From: Sulfitobacter sp. HGT1
GTDB lineage: Bacteria > Pseudomonadota > Alphaproteobacteria > Rhodobacterales > Rhodobacteraceae
Direction: 5' to 3'
DNA length: 64,000 bases
Assembly: GCF_013282155.1 (NCBI RefSeq)
Contig: NZ_BLWI01000010.1
Location: 372,001-436,000, forward strand
The notes under the pieces were generated by a model. That model made no database searches, was not told the DNA's origin, and saw only the letters and a program-made list of their open reading frames with translations. Within the stretch, counting starts at the first letter, position 1. Each line of letters opens with the position of its first letter. The position numbers and the translations under genes were made by a program. Of this stretch, positions 17,581-26,640 are shown piece by piece.

Positions 17581-20500
17581 TCAGATCACCACCGACGCTG
17601 CGGGCCCTATGCCATAGCTGGCCGACACCTGCGCAACCGAAATCAGGGCAGCCCCCGCCAGACCATCGGCCAGTTGCACGGAATCATCATAATGCCAGGT
17701 CGGGCCATTGGTTCGGGTCTCGCGGATGACCCGCCCGTTTTGCGACACACGGATAAGGTATTGCTCGGTTTCTTCGCCCAAGGGCACCTCAATATTGTCC
17801 CACCCGTCCCCGTCTATGCGGGTGCGCCTGATCCAGTCAAAGGTCTTGCCGCTTTGGGTCGTCGTGCAGCGCAGGTGACAGGGGCGCAGTGGCCGCAACC
17901 CATTGCCATCAAAGGCTTGGGAACGGTGGATATAAGACGGATCATCATAGCCGCGCCGCGCAGGGCCAATCCGGTAATTCTGGACAATGCGCCGCAAATT
18001 GGGGCTTAGGGCCAGTTGCGAGGGCACGCCGTTCAGCAAAACGAATTGCGATCCCACAGGCCAGACAGGCGGCATCAGCGCATCAGACCCCGCCTGCCCG
18101 CGCAGCCGTTTGGTCAACCAATAGGTGTTCGGGGCTACCAGGTCCGCCTCGCCAAACTGGAAAACCTCCCAGTTGTCCGCCGTTCCATCCCCGATCGCCG
18201 CCAGATTTGCACCGCCAAGCAAGGCCGGGATATCAACGCTTTCCAGCGCGCCACTGGTCAGCCGCACTTGCAAGACGCTGCCATGATCCAAAACCCCCGC
18301 ACGCGATGCAGCCATATCGGTTTCGGTGACGCCCATTGTCGCGCGGATTGGCAGGACTTTGTTCAATTGATAATTTTCGTCCGTAGCAGCCCCATAAACC
18401 GCGACACTGCCCGGCCAAGGCTGCGCAGTTGTGGCGACATAGGGCGCGTGTGGCACCTCGTCCCCGCGCAGCAACGGCAGATCCATGAACAATGCGGTGA
18501 CCGGCACAGGCGCTGAAAACGGCCTGAGCGCGGCAAGTTCGTCATCAAACGGGGCGGGATCATAGACTTCGGGTTCAATCCGCACCGCCTCGACCAATTG
18601 CAGCTCGCCCTGCTCGACACGGTCGATGCGGTACAGCGCGTCGGCTTCCTCCCCGTCGGCGGGCAGTTCGATCACATCCCCAGCCCCGACGGACAGCATC
18701 GAGGGCGGCAAGGCCAGCCGGACCGTTTCGCGCGACACCCGCGCCTCGGTCAACCAACGTTCGATCACCTGACGCCCCTCTGCACGGGTCAGGGCCATGT
18801 TGAATTCGGACGCGGCGATTGCGTGGGTTGCGTCCTGCGCCAGAACCGCTTCCTCTGCGAGGGTGTCGAAATTCCCGTCGGCCTGCACAAACCGCAGACG
18901 TACACGGCCGGCGATTTCGGCCTGTGCTTCGCGGGTCTGCTCCATGCTACCGTTCAAATCATTGCTGACCGCCAGCAAGGTCCGATCCAGACGCACAGCA
19001 TTCAACCCGTCGCGCATCACAAATTGCAGCACACCGCCCCGCTCTACCGCGTCAAACCCATAGCGCAACATCAGCGGTTGCAGGCTTGCCCGCGCATCGC
19101 TGACCTGATCCACGGCATAGCCCCGCACAACACCATAAAGCGCCGACGTATCAAACGCCTCAAGCCCCGCACGGCGACAGATTTGCGCGACCACCGCCGA
19201 CAGCGGTTGCGAGGACGACCGCCCGTTCAGCCAGTGCCCCCGCGCATAATTCTGCCCGTCGCTCCATAGATTGCGGTTGTTGGGAAAATACGGATAGGGC
19301 CGCGTATCCCAAGCCCAGACAAATGCACGCGACATATCAATCATCGGTGCGCCATATTCTGTCGAAACCGGATTATGCGCGGGGTCCGACCAATAGTCGG
19401 TAAAGGCGCGCAGATATTGCATTTGCAGCAGATCGTCCCGCGCGCCGGTCGAATGGTGCGGCAGGCTGCTCTCCGAGCTTTTGAGGTCCAGAAATTTATT
19501 CGGCTGGTTGGTGCCCTTGTCTATCGCGGCACAACCGTATTCCGTAAACCAGACCGGCTTTGACCCGGGCACCCAAGCGGTCGGGTTTTCGGCGCGAACG
19601 CCGCCAATGCGGTCGTGATGCGGGTTGGACCACCAGTTGCGAATATCCTTGTAGCGATAGATCCATGGCTCATCTTCCTGCGCATCCGTGATCGGCGTGC
19701 GTATCTGCGCGGCGCGGGCCTCGTCTGAATGATAATACCACGCATATCCTTCCCCACCTTCGATGTTGGACTTGAGGTAGTCGAGGTTATGGATCGCGTC
19801 CCATTCCTGCCCGTCCAGATGATCGCGGGTTTCGCGCCAGTCCGACAGCGGCATGTAATTGTCGATGCCGATGAAATCGATGTTCGGATCGGCCCAAAGC
19901 GGATCAAGGTGGAACAAGCGATCGCCACTGCCGTCTTGGGGTTGGTATCCGAAATACTCTGTCCAATCCGCAGCATAGCTGATCTTTGTGTCTTGCCCCA
20001 ACAACGCACGCGCCTGACCTGCAAGGTCGCGGAACCGCTGCACGGCGGTAAAGACGCCAGCCGCCCCCCTGATCTGGGTCAGCCCGCGCATCTCGGTGCC
20101 GATGCAAAATCCTTCGACGCCGCCCGCCGCTGCGCAAAGCGCCGCATAATGCAGGATAAACCGCGAAAGCGACCATTCGTCAGGGCCAAAGTACGTCACC
20201 TGCCCGCCCGACACCTGAAAATGCGCCGCTGTCACGGTACCAAAGAACGCTGCGACCTGCGCATCCGCCGTTACCGTCCCGTCAGGGCTGCCCGCATACC
20301 CCGGAGCCCTGGACAAGGTGATCCGACCGCGCCAGGGCAGTTTGGGCTGGCTTTGCGCATCGCTATAGGGATCAGCAAGGCTGTTGCCCGCCAGCTGATC
20401 CATCAGGATGAACGGGTAAAACAGCACCGCCTTGCCGGCAGCATTCATCGCCTGAATGGCCTCGATCACTGCGGCGTCTGCTGGCGTGCCCCCGTAAACC

Positions 20501-21504
20501 GGCCTGTCGTCCTCGCGTCCGATAACTTGCGCCGTTCCGCGCGTCAGCGTCGATACCCTCCAAGGCATGTTTTCACCCTCAATCGTGGGGCTTTCAACCT
20601 TGGGCCTGACCGAACAATCCCCGCAACGCAGATCGTCGCCAAACCAGGACACAACCAGCGACGCGGCCTCAAGCCGGGGCAGATCGGACGTCAAACTCTC
20701 AAGCGAAGCCAGAAAATCCGGCTTGCCCGCCGGTGTTGATACGTTTGCGCTCCATCTTGCGCCTTTCCCATCCGCATAATGCACAGGGGTCGTCGCCAGC
20801 GCATATTCGCCGGTTCCGGGGATCAGCGCGACGCCGCTCACACCATGGGTAACACTTTGCGCGCCTTCCGGTGATCCGGCTTCCTCGGGGCGTGTGACCT
20901 CGAATGAAAACTGCGGCACGCGGTTGCCAAATTGCCCAAGCGGCAGGTTGTCAAACACCACATATGCCGTCCCGCGATAGGCTGGCACGCGGTCCGCCCC
21001 TTCGATCGCGGCAATCGTGGGGTCAGGCAACTGGACGCGCGTCCCGTGATAGACGCTGATGTTCAGATCGGTTTGTGCGACTTCCTCCCCATCGGCCCAA
21101 ATGCGGTGCACGCCGGTGATCTCCCCCTCGCACAAGGCGACAGCAAGGCTGACGGCGTAGCTGTATTGCGTGGTTTGCGGGGTCGATGGCGCACCCTTGC
21201 CGCCGCCCCCACTGACTGTGGTGGTCTCGGTAAAGTCCGATGCCCATATCACCTGCCCGCCGATCCGCATCCGCCCATAGAGCTGCGCAATGGCCGACCC
21301 TTCGCCCGCGTTGGTCAAACGGAAACGATCCACCTTGCCCGTTTCAACCGCTTGTGCGCCCTGACCCAGCAGGCGCTGATCCACCACCCGCCCCAAAGTC
21401 GCGCCCACAGCCCGCCCGACCGCAACCGAGGACAACCCCGCAAGCGTGCCCCCGATCGAGCCGCCAATCGCCGCACCTGCTGCAGAAAGTAAAATCGTCG
21501 CCAT
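17581..21504 (-). CDS. GTA g15: tail tip / host-specificity protein with TIM-barrel domain
   Basis: The 1307-residue protein matches the length of the RcGTA megatron-like tip protein. An N-terminal Gly/Ala-rich hydrophobic stretch (about 1-40) is followed by phage tail domains, a central glycoside hydrolase TIM-barrel-like GTA domain (about 420-760, containing FIGIDNYMPLSDW and VWFTEYGCAAIDKG) and C-terminal tail-tip domains. It closes the tail at the baseplate and is thought to help pass the envelope of the recipient. Its ATG overlaps the g14 stop by 1 nt. It is the last gene of the cluster, followed by cysE. Confidence 0.95.
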   Translation of the reverse strand: MATILLSAAGAAIGGSIGGTLAGLSSVAVGRAVGATLGRVVDQRLLGQGAQAVETGKVDRFRLTNAGEGSAIAQLYGRMRIGGQVIWASDFTETTTVSGGGGKGAPSTPQTTQYSYAVSLAVALCEGEITGVHRIWADGEEVAQTDLNISVYHGTRVQLPDPTIAAIEGADRVPAYRGTAYVVFDNLPLGQFGNRVPQFSFEVTRPEEAGSPEGAQSVTHGVSGVALIPGTGEYALATTPVHYADGKGARWSANVSTPAGKPDFLASLESLTSDLPRLEAASLVVSWFGDDLRCGDCSVRPKVESPTIEGENMPWRVSTLTRGTAQVIGREDDRPVYGGTPADAAVIEAIQAMNAAGKAVLFYPFILMDQLAGNSLADPYSDAQSQPKLPWRGRITLSRAPGYAGSPDGTVTADAQVAAFFGTVTAAHFQVSGGQVTYFGPDEWSLSRFILHYAALCAAAGGVEGFCIGTEMRGLTQIRGAAGVFTAVQRFRDLAGQARALLGQDTKISYAADWTEYFGYQPQDGSGDRLFHLDPLWADPNIDFIGIDNYMPLSDWRETRDHLDGQEWDAIHNLDYLKSNIEGGEGYAWYYHSDEARAAQIRTPITDAQEDEPWIYRYKDIRNWWSNPHHDRIGGVRAENPTAWVPGSKPVWFTEYGCAAIDKGTNQPNKFLDLKSSESSLPHHSTGARDDLLQMQYLRAFTDYWSDPAHNPVSTEYGAPMIDMSRAFVWAWDTRPYPYFPNNRNLWSDGQNYARGHWLNGRSSSQPLSAVVAQICRRAGLEAFDTSALYGVVRGYAVDQVSDARASLQPLMLRYGFDAVERGGVLQFVMRDGLNAVRLDRTLLAVSNDLNGSMEQTREAQAEIAGRVRLRFVQADGNFDTLAEEAVLAQDATHAIAASEFNMALTRAEGRQVIERWLTEARVSRETVRLALPPSMLSVGAGDVIELPADGEEADALYRIDRVEQGELQLVEAVRIEPEVYDPAPFDDELAALRPFSAPVPVTALFMDLPLLRGDEVPHAPYVATTAQPWPGSVAVYGAATDENYQLNKVLPIRATMGVTETDMAASRAGVLDHGSVLQVRLTSGALESVDIPALLGGANLAAIGDGTADNWEVFQFGEADLVAPNTYWLTKRLRGQAGSDALMPPVWPVGSQFVLLNGVPSQLALSPNLRRIVQNYRIGPARRGYDDPSYIHRSQAFDGNGLRPLRPCHLRCTTTQSGKTFDWIRRTRIDGDGWDNIEVPLGEETEQYLIRVSQNGRVIRETRTNGPTWHYDDSVQLADGLAGAALISVAQVSASYGIGPAASVVI

Positions 21505-21950
21505 CAGCTCGCCTCCGTCGGAAATGCAAATCGTGCCACCACACGCCGCCGCCAGGGCGCACTTAGCGGGCTTTCGGTCACACCGTGACCGCTGTAGGCA
21601 TGGATAAACGTCGCATCCGGCCCTACCTGCGCCGCCAGACCCAGATGCTTGGCGACCGCATTGCTGCGCATCCGGAACAACAACACATCACCTGCGGCGG
21701 CGTCCTCCAGCGGTTTCGCCACAAGATGCCTGAGGGCTGCTTGCCACAGCCGTTCGTCGCCTTGCGGCTCCGACCAATCCATCGAATAGGCCGGCACCGC
21801 TTCCGGCTCCGGCCCCATGACCTCGCGCCAAATGCCCCGCAACAAACCCAGACAATCGCAGCCCGCGTCTTTGACGGCACTTTGATGCACATAAGGTGTC
21901 CCGATCCAGCCCCGCGCAGCCGTGACGATCTGATCCTGAAAAGCTGTCAT
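21504..21950 (-). CDS. GTA g14: NlpC/P60 cell-wall peptidase
   Basis: The 148-residue protein has the NlpC/P60 cysteine peptidase signature with the catalytic Cys in AGCDCLGLLRGIW (about residue 33) and the His in AKHLGLA (about 100). In the GTA tail it is expected to cleave recipient peptidoglycan during DNA entry. I chose the ATG at 21950, which overlaps the g13 stop by 4 nt; the frame is open 18 codons further inside g13 but that segment is not family-like. Confidence 0.92.
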   Translation of the reverse strand: MTAFQDQIVTAARGWIGTPYVHQSAVKDAGCDCLGLLRGIWREVMGPEPEAVPAYSMDWSEPQGDERLWQAALRHLVAKPLEDAAAGDVLLFRMRSNAVAKHLGLAAQVGPDATFIHAYSGHGVTESPLSAPWRRRVVARFAFPTEAS

Positions 21951-22834
21951 CGCAAGGAACCACCCGTGTTTGCGCCGGATGATTTTGGCACCGCCATCAC
22001 CCAATCCTCGTTGGGAATGTCAGGAAAACCCTGGAAATTCAGCAAGTTGTTGAACTTTAACCGGCAGGTTTCCATCCGCTTGTCGCAGCCTGCCACCAGA
22101 CGCACCTGCATCCCTTTCGTGACGTTGCCGCGGATCGGCTCCCACAGTTCCACCTCGCGGGAGCCGTCCAGCTTGCGGTCGTGTTTCACCATGCCCCACA
22201 AGCCAACGGCGGCCCCGTCCAGAACCTCTAGCCGCCCGCGCGCGAACCAGCCGTCGTCAAAGCCCGGCAGGTCATCCCAACGGAATATCCGGCCTTCCTC
22301 GCAGCGGTCGACAGCGGCTGAAACCGCATATCCCGGCGTTGCCAAATCAAACCCGCACCCCGCGTCGCCCAGAACGGCCGTACAGGGCTTTTGATAAATC
22401 CGGCCAAGCGGTCGGTTCAGCGCCTCGGTCAAACCGCGCAGCTCGGCCCGAAATGCCCCGCCGGAACGGTGCATTTCCCCGATACTGCCGCGAAACAACA
22501 CGGTGCGCTGCGCGACATCAACCCAATTGACCCGCCAGCACGTCACTTCGGCCCCGTCAAAGCGCCCCTGCTCGATTTCATCCTCGCGGATCGCCCAATG
22601 GCTCAGCGCGCCCATTGCTTCGGTGTTATCCACCGACAAACCGGTGCTTTGCGCCAAGGCACGCGCGCTCAGACCACTGTCCGCGCGAAACGATACCCCT
22701 TCAAAGGACAACGCCCGATCGTGATCGGTAAACGCCAAGGTGACCCCGTCCTGCCTGCGGATCGCCCAGGCATGGCAAAGCGTCGTCAGCCCGGTTTTCA
22801 CATGCGCATCAAGCGCTTGGTTGAACTTTGCCAT
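21947..22834 (-). CDS. GTA g13: tail hub protein (DUF2163 / phage BR0599 family)
   Basis: The 295-residue protein belongs to the DUF2163 family that forms the trimeric hub at the tail baseplate. Four cysteines, Cys151 and Cys160 (C-x8-C) and Cys250 and Cys257 (C-x6-C), have the spacing seen in iron-sulfur cluster hub proteins such as lambda gpL, and an iron-sulfur cluster was described for the RcGTA hub. Overlaps: 1 nt with g12 and 4 nt with g14. Confidence 0.92.
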   Translation of the reverse strand: MAKFNQALDAHVKTGLTTLCHAWAIRRQDGVTLAFTDHDRALSFEGVSFRADSGLSARALAQSTGLSVDNTEAMGALSHWAIREDEIEQGRFDGAEVTCWRVNWVDVAQRTVLFRGSIGEMHRSGGAFRAELRGLTEALNRPLGRIYQKPCTAVLGDAGCGFDLATPGYAVSAAVDRCEEGRIFRWDDLPGFDDGWFARGRLEVLDGAAVGLWGMVKHDRKLDGSREVELWEPIRGNVTKGMQVRLVAGCDKRMETCRLKFNNLLNFQGFPDIPNEDWVMAVPKSSGANTGGSLR

Positions 22835-23466
22835 CAGACCCGCACCTCGATCACCGGAACGTTGGGCACCTGTCCGGCCTGAAAACTGGCCACGCTGACC
22901 AGAATCCGGTCCGTATCAAACCGCACAGGCACGTCGAATTCAAACCCGGCCGACACAACCAGATCACTGTCCGGCGCGCTTGCAAAACGGATCACGCCCG
23001 TCGCAAGGTCGATCTCGAAATCAATCCCTTCTTGCAACTCGTCCTGCTCAATCCCCACGCGCACAGTGCCTTGTACCGGCTTGGTAATGGGCCGGTGATA
23101 GCTGTGATCGCCAGATCTATAGACCTTCACCAGTTGGAAATCCGTCAGCGTGCCATCCCCGAACCCAAGAACCTGATCGTCGAAGGCGACCGCGACGGCC
23201 GACCGGCAGGATTTGAAATCCGCCCAGTCTTTCCAGCGAAACCCATACATCTGACCGAACCGCGCCTCAAAGAACGCGGTAAGCGCCTGCACATCGTCGA
23301 TCGACCGCATCCCAAGCCCTGCATCATAAACCCTGCGCGAATGGGCCCAAGGTGTGTTGCGTTCCTCAAACCCGTTCGCAAGCGTGACCACATCCGTGCG
23401 CCGCTGCGGCCCACCAACCGATCCGAAACTCAACGAGGGTGGAAATCTGATGTCGTGAAAATCCAT
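22834..23466 (-). CDS. GTA g12: distal tail protein (DUF2460, TIGR02217)
   Basis: The 210-residue protein starts MDFHDIRFPPSLSFGSVGG, a start characteristic of the DUF2460/TIGR02217 family, and contains FRWKDWADFKS. In RcGTA this protein forms the distal ring joining the tail tube to the hub. GGAG lies about 7 nt before the ATG. It is 12 bp downstream of g11. Confidence 0.93.
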   Translation of the reverse strand: MDFHDIRFPPSLSFGSVGGPQRRTDVVTLANGFEERNTPWAHSRRVYDAGLGMRSIDDVQALTAFFEARFGQMYGFRWKDWADFKSCRSAVAVAFDDQVLGFGDGTLTDFQLVKVYRSGDHSYHRPITKPVQGTVRVGIEQDELQEGIDFEIDLATGVIRFASAPDSDLVVSAGFEFDVPVRFDTDRILVSVASFQAGQVPNVPVIEVRV

Positions 23467-23478
23467 ATCGGCGCTCCT

Positions 23479-24135
23479 TTACCGGTTGCGGTTGCCGCTG
23501 TTCAGCGCCCGTGACATCTGCGCTGCGATCTGGCTTTGGCTGCGCTGGAACCCCTGCACATCCGGGGTCGAGATATTCATGACCACGGTCGTGCCCCCAC
23601 CGCCGCCGCCCTTCACGCCCAGCTTGCCGTCCGGACCACGTGCCAGCGGCATGATCGCCTCCGGGCCCGCTTCGCCCATAACGCCCATGCCGCCGCGCAT
23701 CCCGAATGCCGTCGCATTGCTGACGATCCCGCCTTGCGCAAAAGGCATGACCTTGCCCTGGGAAAACGGTGCCCCATTGGCAAAAGGCAAAATCCCCTGA
23801 ACCAACGATCCGACGCCCTGACTGATCAACCCGCCAAAGTGATCGGCGACCGGTTTCATCGCGGCGTTATAGGTCGTGTTGACCATCGACCGCGCGACCG
23901 TCGACAGTGCATCCGACAGTTTCATCCCATCGAATGCCACCCCGTCAAAGGCGCGTCGCAACCCGCGGCTCAACCCCTTTTCCAAACTCGCCACGTCCTT
24001 GCCCGTGCCGGCAATCGCGGTCCGCATCCGGCGCAGTTCGCTGTCAAAACCGGATACCAAAGCGCTGGTTTCAGCCAATGTGCCGTTCAGCCGCTCCGCC
24101 CCGTCCTCAAGCCCGTCAAACGTCTCGTCTGTCAT
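23479..24135 (-). CDS. GTA g11: tail tape measure protein
   Basis: The 218-residue protein has a helical N-terminus, a Gly/Phe-rich hydrophobic middle (about 100-165: VGSLVQGILPFANG, FAQGGIVSNATAFGMRGG) and the GPEAIMPL motif typical of short tape measure proteins. It sets the length of the short GTA tail and may form the DNA channel in the recipient inner membrane. The small size agrees with RcGTA. Start overlaps the g10.1 stop by 4 nt. Confidence 0.92.
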   Translation of the reverse strand: MTDETFDGLEDGAERLNGTLAETSALVSGFDSELRRMRTAIAGTGKDVASLEKGLSRGLRRAFDGVAFDGMKLSDALSTVARSMVNTTYNAAMKPVADHFGGLISQGVGSLVQGILPFANGAPFSQGKVMPFAQGGIVSNATAFGMRGGMGVMGEAGPEAIMPLARGPDGKLGVKGGGGGGTTVVMNISTPDVQGFQRSQSQIAAQMSRALNSGNRNR

Positions 24136-24341
24136 GTCTTTTCCCCTTCCGATGTGTCGGGATAGGCCGCCATCAACGCGGTCAATCCGTCGCTCAATAA
24201 CGGTGCCTGTGCCCCGGTTGTGCCCAGCATCAACTGCAACTCGGCGGGCGTCAGCGCCCAGAAATCCGCAGGCGTCAGCCCCAAGCCCTTAAGGCCCGCG
24301 CGCATCAATGCTGGCCAATCAAGCCCCGTTTGCACTGTCAC
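24132..24341 (-). CDS. GTA g10.1: small tail assembly protein (rcc01693 family)
   Basis: A 69-residue protein with a conserved-looking core DWPALMRAGLKGLGLTPADF and an acidic tail. It begins with GTG that overlaps the g10 stop by 4 nt. Its position between g10 and the tape measure gene matches the tail assembly chaperone pair of tailed phages, in which the second product is usually read from an overlapping frame. Confidence 0.88.
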   Translation of the reverse strand: MTVQTGLDWPALMRAGLKGLGLTPADFWALTPAELQLMLGTTGAQAPLLSDGLTALMAAYPDTSEGEKT

Positions 24342-24652
24342 GAAGGCACCGCAAACGCCCGTGCCAACAGCTCGGCAGCTGCCTTGGCCGCGGCCATCGG
24401 GCCACCGTCGATCTGTGCCTGTCCCAATCCGGCTTCCGTTGTCTCGAACCCGCCCGCGCGCAAGCCGGCGACCAGCAAGCGCAACACGTCACGGCTGGAG
24501 AAACGGTTGCTTTCAAACCGCTCGACCAAAGCCACCAATGACGGCTCTTCCAGCGTCTCTTCCAATTCGGCCAATGCACCCAGGGTCAGGCGCGCCACAT
24601 GACGCTGCCCGTCAATCACCAGCGCGACATCCCCCCTCCAAGGATTTGCCAT
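24338..24652 (-). CDS. GTA g10: tail assembly chaperone-like protein (GTA-gp10)
   Basis: A 104-residue protein of the GTA gp10 family (start MANPWRGDVALVIDGQ, then helices LTLGALAELEETLEE). It lies 3 bp after the tail tube gene and overlaps g10.1 by 4 nt. By position it corresponds to the first tail assembly chaperone. No membrane segment or signal is seen. Confidence 0.9.
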   Translation of the reverse strand: MANPWRGDVALVIDGQRHVARLTLGALAELEETLEEPSLVALVERFESNRFSSRDVLRLLVAGLRAGGFETTEAGLGQAQIDGGPMAAAKAAAELLARAFAVPS

Positions 24653-24655
24653 GCG

Positions 24656-25096
24656 CTAGACCCCGGTTTGCGGGTCAACGACCACGTCGGGCGTGAACAC
24701 CAACTGCCCCGCCGATTGCAGGCTCAGCTCATAAGTTGCCTCGCCGTTCAACGATCCGCCATATTCAATCGCGGCCACCTGAAACGGGCCTTCGATGATG
24801 CCAAAGCTGGGGATGATGATCTGGAAATCCGGCGTCAGCCCGTCAAAGAACAGCTGCCGTGCGCGTTCATCCGTCCCCGCATCGCGAAACACCCCCGACC
24901 CGCTGATCGCGGCGGAACGCACACCGGCACCGGCCAGCAATTCGCGCCACCCGCCGTCACTGTCCAAAGACGTGACTTCAACCGGTTCCGCGTTGAAACT
25001 GATGCGCGTGGCCCGCAAGCCCGCGATGGTTTCAAACTGACCATCCGTTGTCATATCTACTTTGACCAAAAGGTCCTTACCTGCTTGAACGCTCAT
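24656..25096 (-). CDS. GTA g9: major tail protein (TP901-1 family tail tube)
   Basis: The 146-residue protein is the tail tube subunit of the TP901-1 major tail family. It starts with VQAGKDLLVKVD and contains GLRATRISFNAEPVEVTSLD and a C-terminal TYELSLQSAGQLVF, the beta-sandwich pattern of tube proteins. Stacked hexamers form the tail tube of the particle. GGAG precedes the ATG. Confidence 0.94.
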   Translation of the reverse strand: MSVQAGKDLLVKVDMTTDGQFETIAGLRATRISFNAEPVEVTSLDSDGGWRELLAGAGVRSAAISGSGVFRDAGTDERARQLFFDGLTPDFQIIIPSFGIIEGPFQVAAIEYGGSLNGEATYELSLQSAGQLVFTPDVVVDPQTGV

Positions 25097-25132
25097 CTCG
25101 GTTCTCCTTGAAAATGAAAATCATTGCTTGCC

Positions 25133-25543
25133 TCAGCCGTCCTGGACCCGTGCGCGAAACTGCATGTCAATCTGGCGCAGCTGCGTGGCGGCGATAAATC
25201 TGGCCGTGGCGCGCTCGAACCTGAGGCTCACCAGATGCCCCCTGCTCAGCCCAAGATCGGCGTTGTGCAAAATATCACTGACCGCAGCCGCCACCTGCTT
25301 GGCACCGGCAAATCCGGGGGCATCGCTGACAACAGAAATCCGGAACCGGTGCATGGCCCCCGCGCCTGACCCGTCAGACGCATCGCGCACGTCTTCCTCG
25401 CCCAAGCGCAGATATAGCGGCGGCACATCGCCCGTAGGGGCCGCGTCAAAGATCGCCCCCCCGACCAAACCCGCCAGACCTGCATCGGCCGTCAGCGCGG
25501 CAAACACCGCCTGCTGCAAAGGGGCTGTCATGGCATAGCTCAT
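25133..25543 (-). CDS. GTA g8: tail terminator (DUF3168)
   Basis: The 136-residue DUF3168 protein caps the tail tube and joins it to the head. It starts MSYAMTAPLQQAVFAAL and has the core VPPLYLRLGEEDV. It overlaps g7 by 4 nt (ATGA). A 36-bp gap separates it from g9. Confidence 0.93.
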   Translation of the reverse strand: MSYAMTAPLQQAVFAALTADAGLAGLVGGAIFDAAPTGDVPPLYLRLGEEDVRDASDGSGAGAMHRFRISVVSDAPGFAGAKQVAAAVSDILHNADLGLSRGHLVSLRFERATARFIAATQLRQIDMQFRARVQDG

Positions 25544-25878
25544 ACGACCAGCTCCTCTTGTGCGAGGCAGATAAGATAGCGCCCCTGCGGATCACGCTCG
25601 GCCACGGTCTCAATGCTGTAAACCCGATCCCCGTCGCGAAACCGCTGCTCCGGCTTGGGCCGCTCGGCGCTGCCAAAGGGTGCTGCACGCAGGCTGATCG
25701 CATATCCCATCCGGCTGACCGCGACTCCGGCGCTGCCGTTCTCGCGGCCACTGCGCGCGACGACTTCGGCCCAGACTTCGCCCAAGGCGGTCCACGCAAC
25801 CTGATACCCGCCCGCCCCGTCGCCCTGACGCGTTGGGGTCTCCAGCACCAGCCGGCGGTTCAGGTGCGGGCCCTTCAT
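25540..25878 (-). CDS. GTA g7: head closure (stopper) protein
   Basis: The 112-residue protein is a phage head-tail adaptor of the SPP1 gp16-like group, with NRRLVLETPTRQGDGAGGY near the start and the repeat-like ending FRDGDRVYSIETVAERDPQG. It sits between portal adaptor and tail terminator in the connector. It overlaps g6 and g8 by 4 nt each. Confidence 0.92.
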   Translation of the reverse strand: MKGPHLNRRLVLETPTRQGDGAGGYQVAWTALGEVWAEVVARSGRENGSAGVAVSRMGYAISLRAAPFGSAERPKPEQRFRDGDRVYSIETVAERDPQGRYLICLAQEELVV

Positions 25879-26474
25879 TGGACCGCTCCAAACCCTAGGC
25901 GCACCGATTTATAGCGCTCAATCAGACTGCTGACCCCGAACGGCATACACCCGTCGCTCAGGCTGGTTTCATGGCGAAACTCGTAGTAATGCGCAGCCAG
26001 CAAGAACACCGCCTGCTGTAAATCGGCAGGCACCTGCCCCCAGGCCGCGCCAAAGCCCGCGTCAATCACCAAGGTCACAGACCCGCCCTTGGGCACGCCG
26101 GGCAAAGCAGCGCCGGTCGAGCGCAAAACAGGGCGCTGCGCGTCCCGCTCCAGCCAATAGCGCTGTGGGTCGATCACCGTCTCGGCCCCGTCACGCGCCA
26201 CAATGGTCACGGTACTGACAGCATGCACAGGGGCCAAGGGCAACGCTTGTGCATCCACGGCCCGCCACCCCGCTAGGGACCAGTGAAACACCCGTCGCAG
26301 CAGGGCCTTGCCGGTGCGCGCCTCGATCGCGGCCAGGGCCGCGCGCAAAAAGCTGACCAACACCTCGTCTTGCAAACTGTCGGTGCCAAAACCGCTCCCC
26401 AGCCGCAAATGCGCCTTAAAGGCATCAACGGGCAATGCGGTATCCGGCACGCTTGTCTCTTCGATCAACATCAT
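25875..26474 (-). CDS. GTA g6: head-tail connector (adaptor) protein
   Basis: The 199-residue protein has the adaptor pattern VDAFKAHLRLGSGFGTD then a long helix LVSFLRAALAAIEARTG, typical of phage gp6-like head-tail connectors. I chose the ATG at 26474 (a second ATG follows directly) because GGAG lies 7 nt upstream; the reading frame continues 34 codons into the g5-g6 gap without family resemblance. Confidence 0.9.
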   Translation of the reverse strand: MMLIEETSVPDTALPVDAFKAHLRLGSGFGTDSLQDEVLVSFLRAALAAIEARTGKALLRRVFHWSLAGWRAVDAQALPLAPVHAVSTVTIVARDGAETVIDPQRYWLERDAQRPVLRSTGAALPGVPKGGSVTLVIDAGFGAAWGQVPADLQQAVFLLAAHYYEFRHETSLSDGCMPFGVSSLIERYKSVRLGFGAVQ

Positions 26475-26640
26475 GGAACGTCTCCAAAATTTCCGTTCTT
26501 CCCTGTCCCCTGAAAAGGAACCCGGACGCGCACCAGGCTGCATTGCTCGGTCGGAGGGAGCAGCTAGACAATGCACCCAAACCTTGCGGTACGCGCCCGG
26601 ACCGGGGCCAAGTCGCCCCGGCCCCGTGTTCGACGCCGCT
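26475..26640 (-). other. Structured 166-bp gap between capsid gene g5 and g6
   Basis: The gap between g5 and g6 holds two possible RNA structures. One is a G/C hairpin at 26603-26626 just after the g5 stop (GGGGCC/GGCCCC arms). The other is a longer inverted repeat with TGCATTG at 26539-26545 and CAATGCA at 26569-26575 plus inner TGCTC/GAGCA arms. There is no T-run. It may be a processing or partial-termination element that lets capsid mRNA exceed that of the tail genes (inference). Confidence 0.45.
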
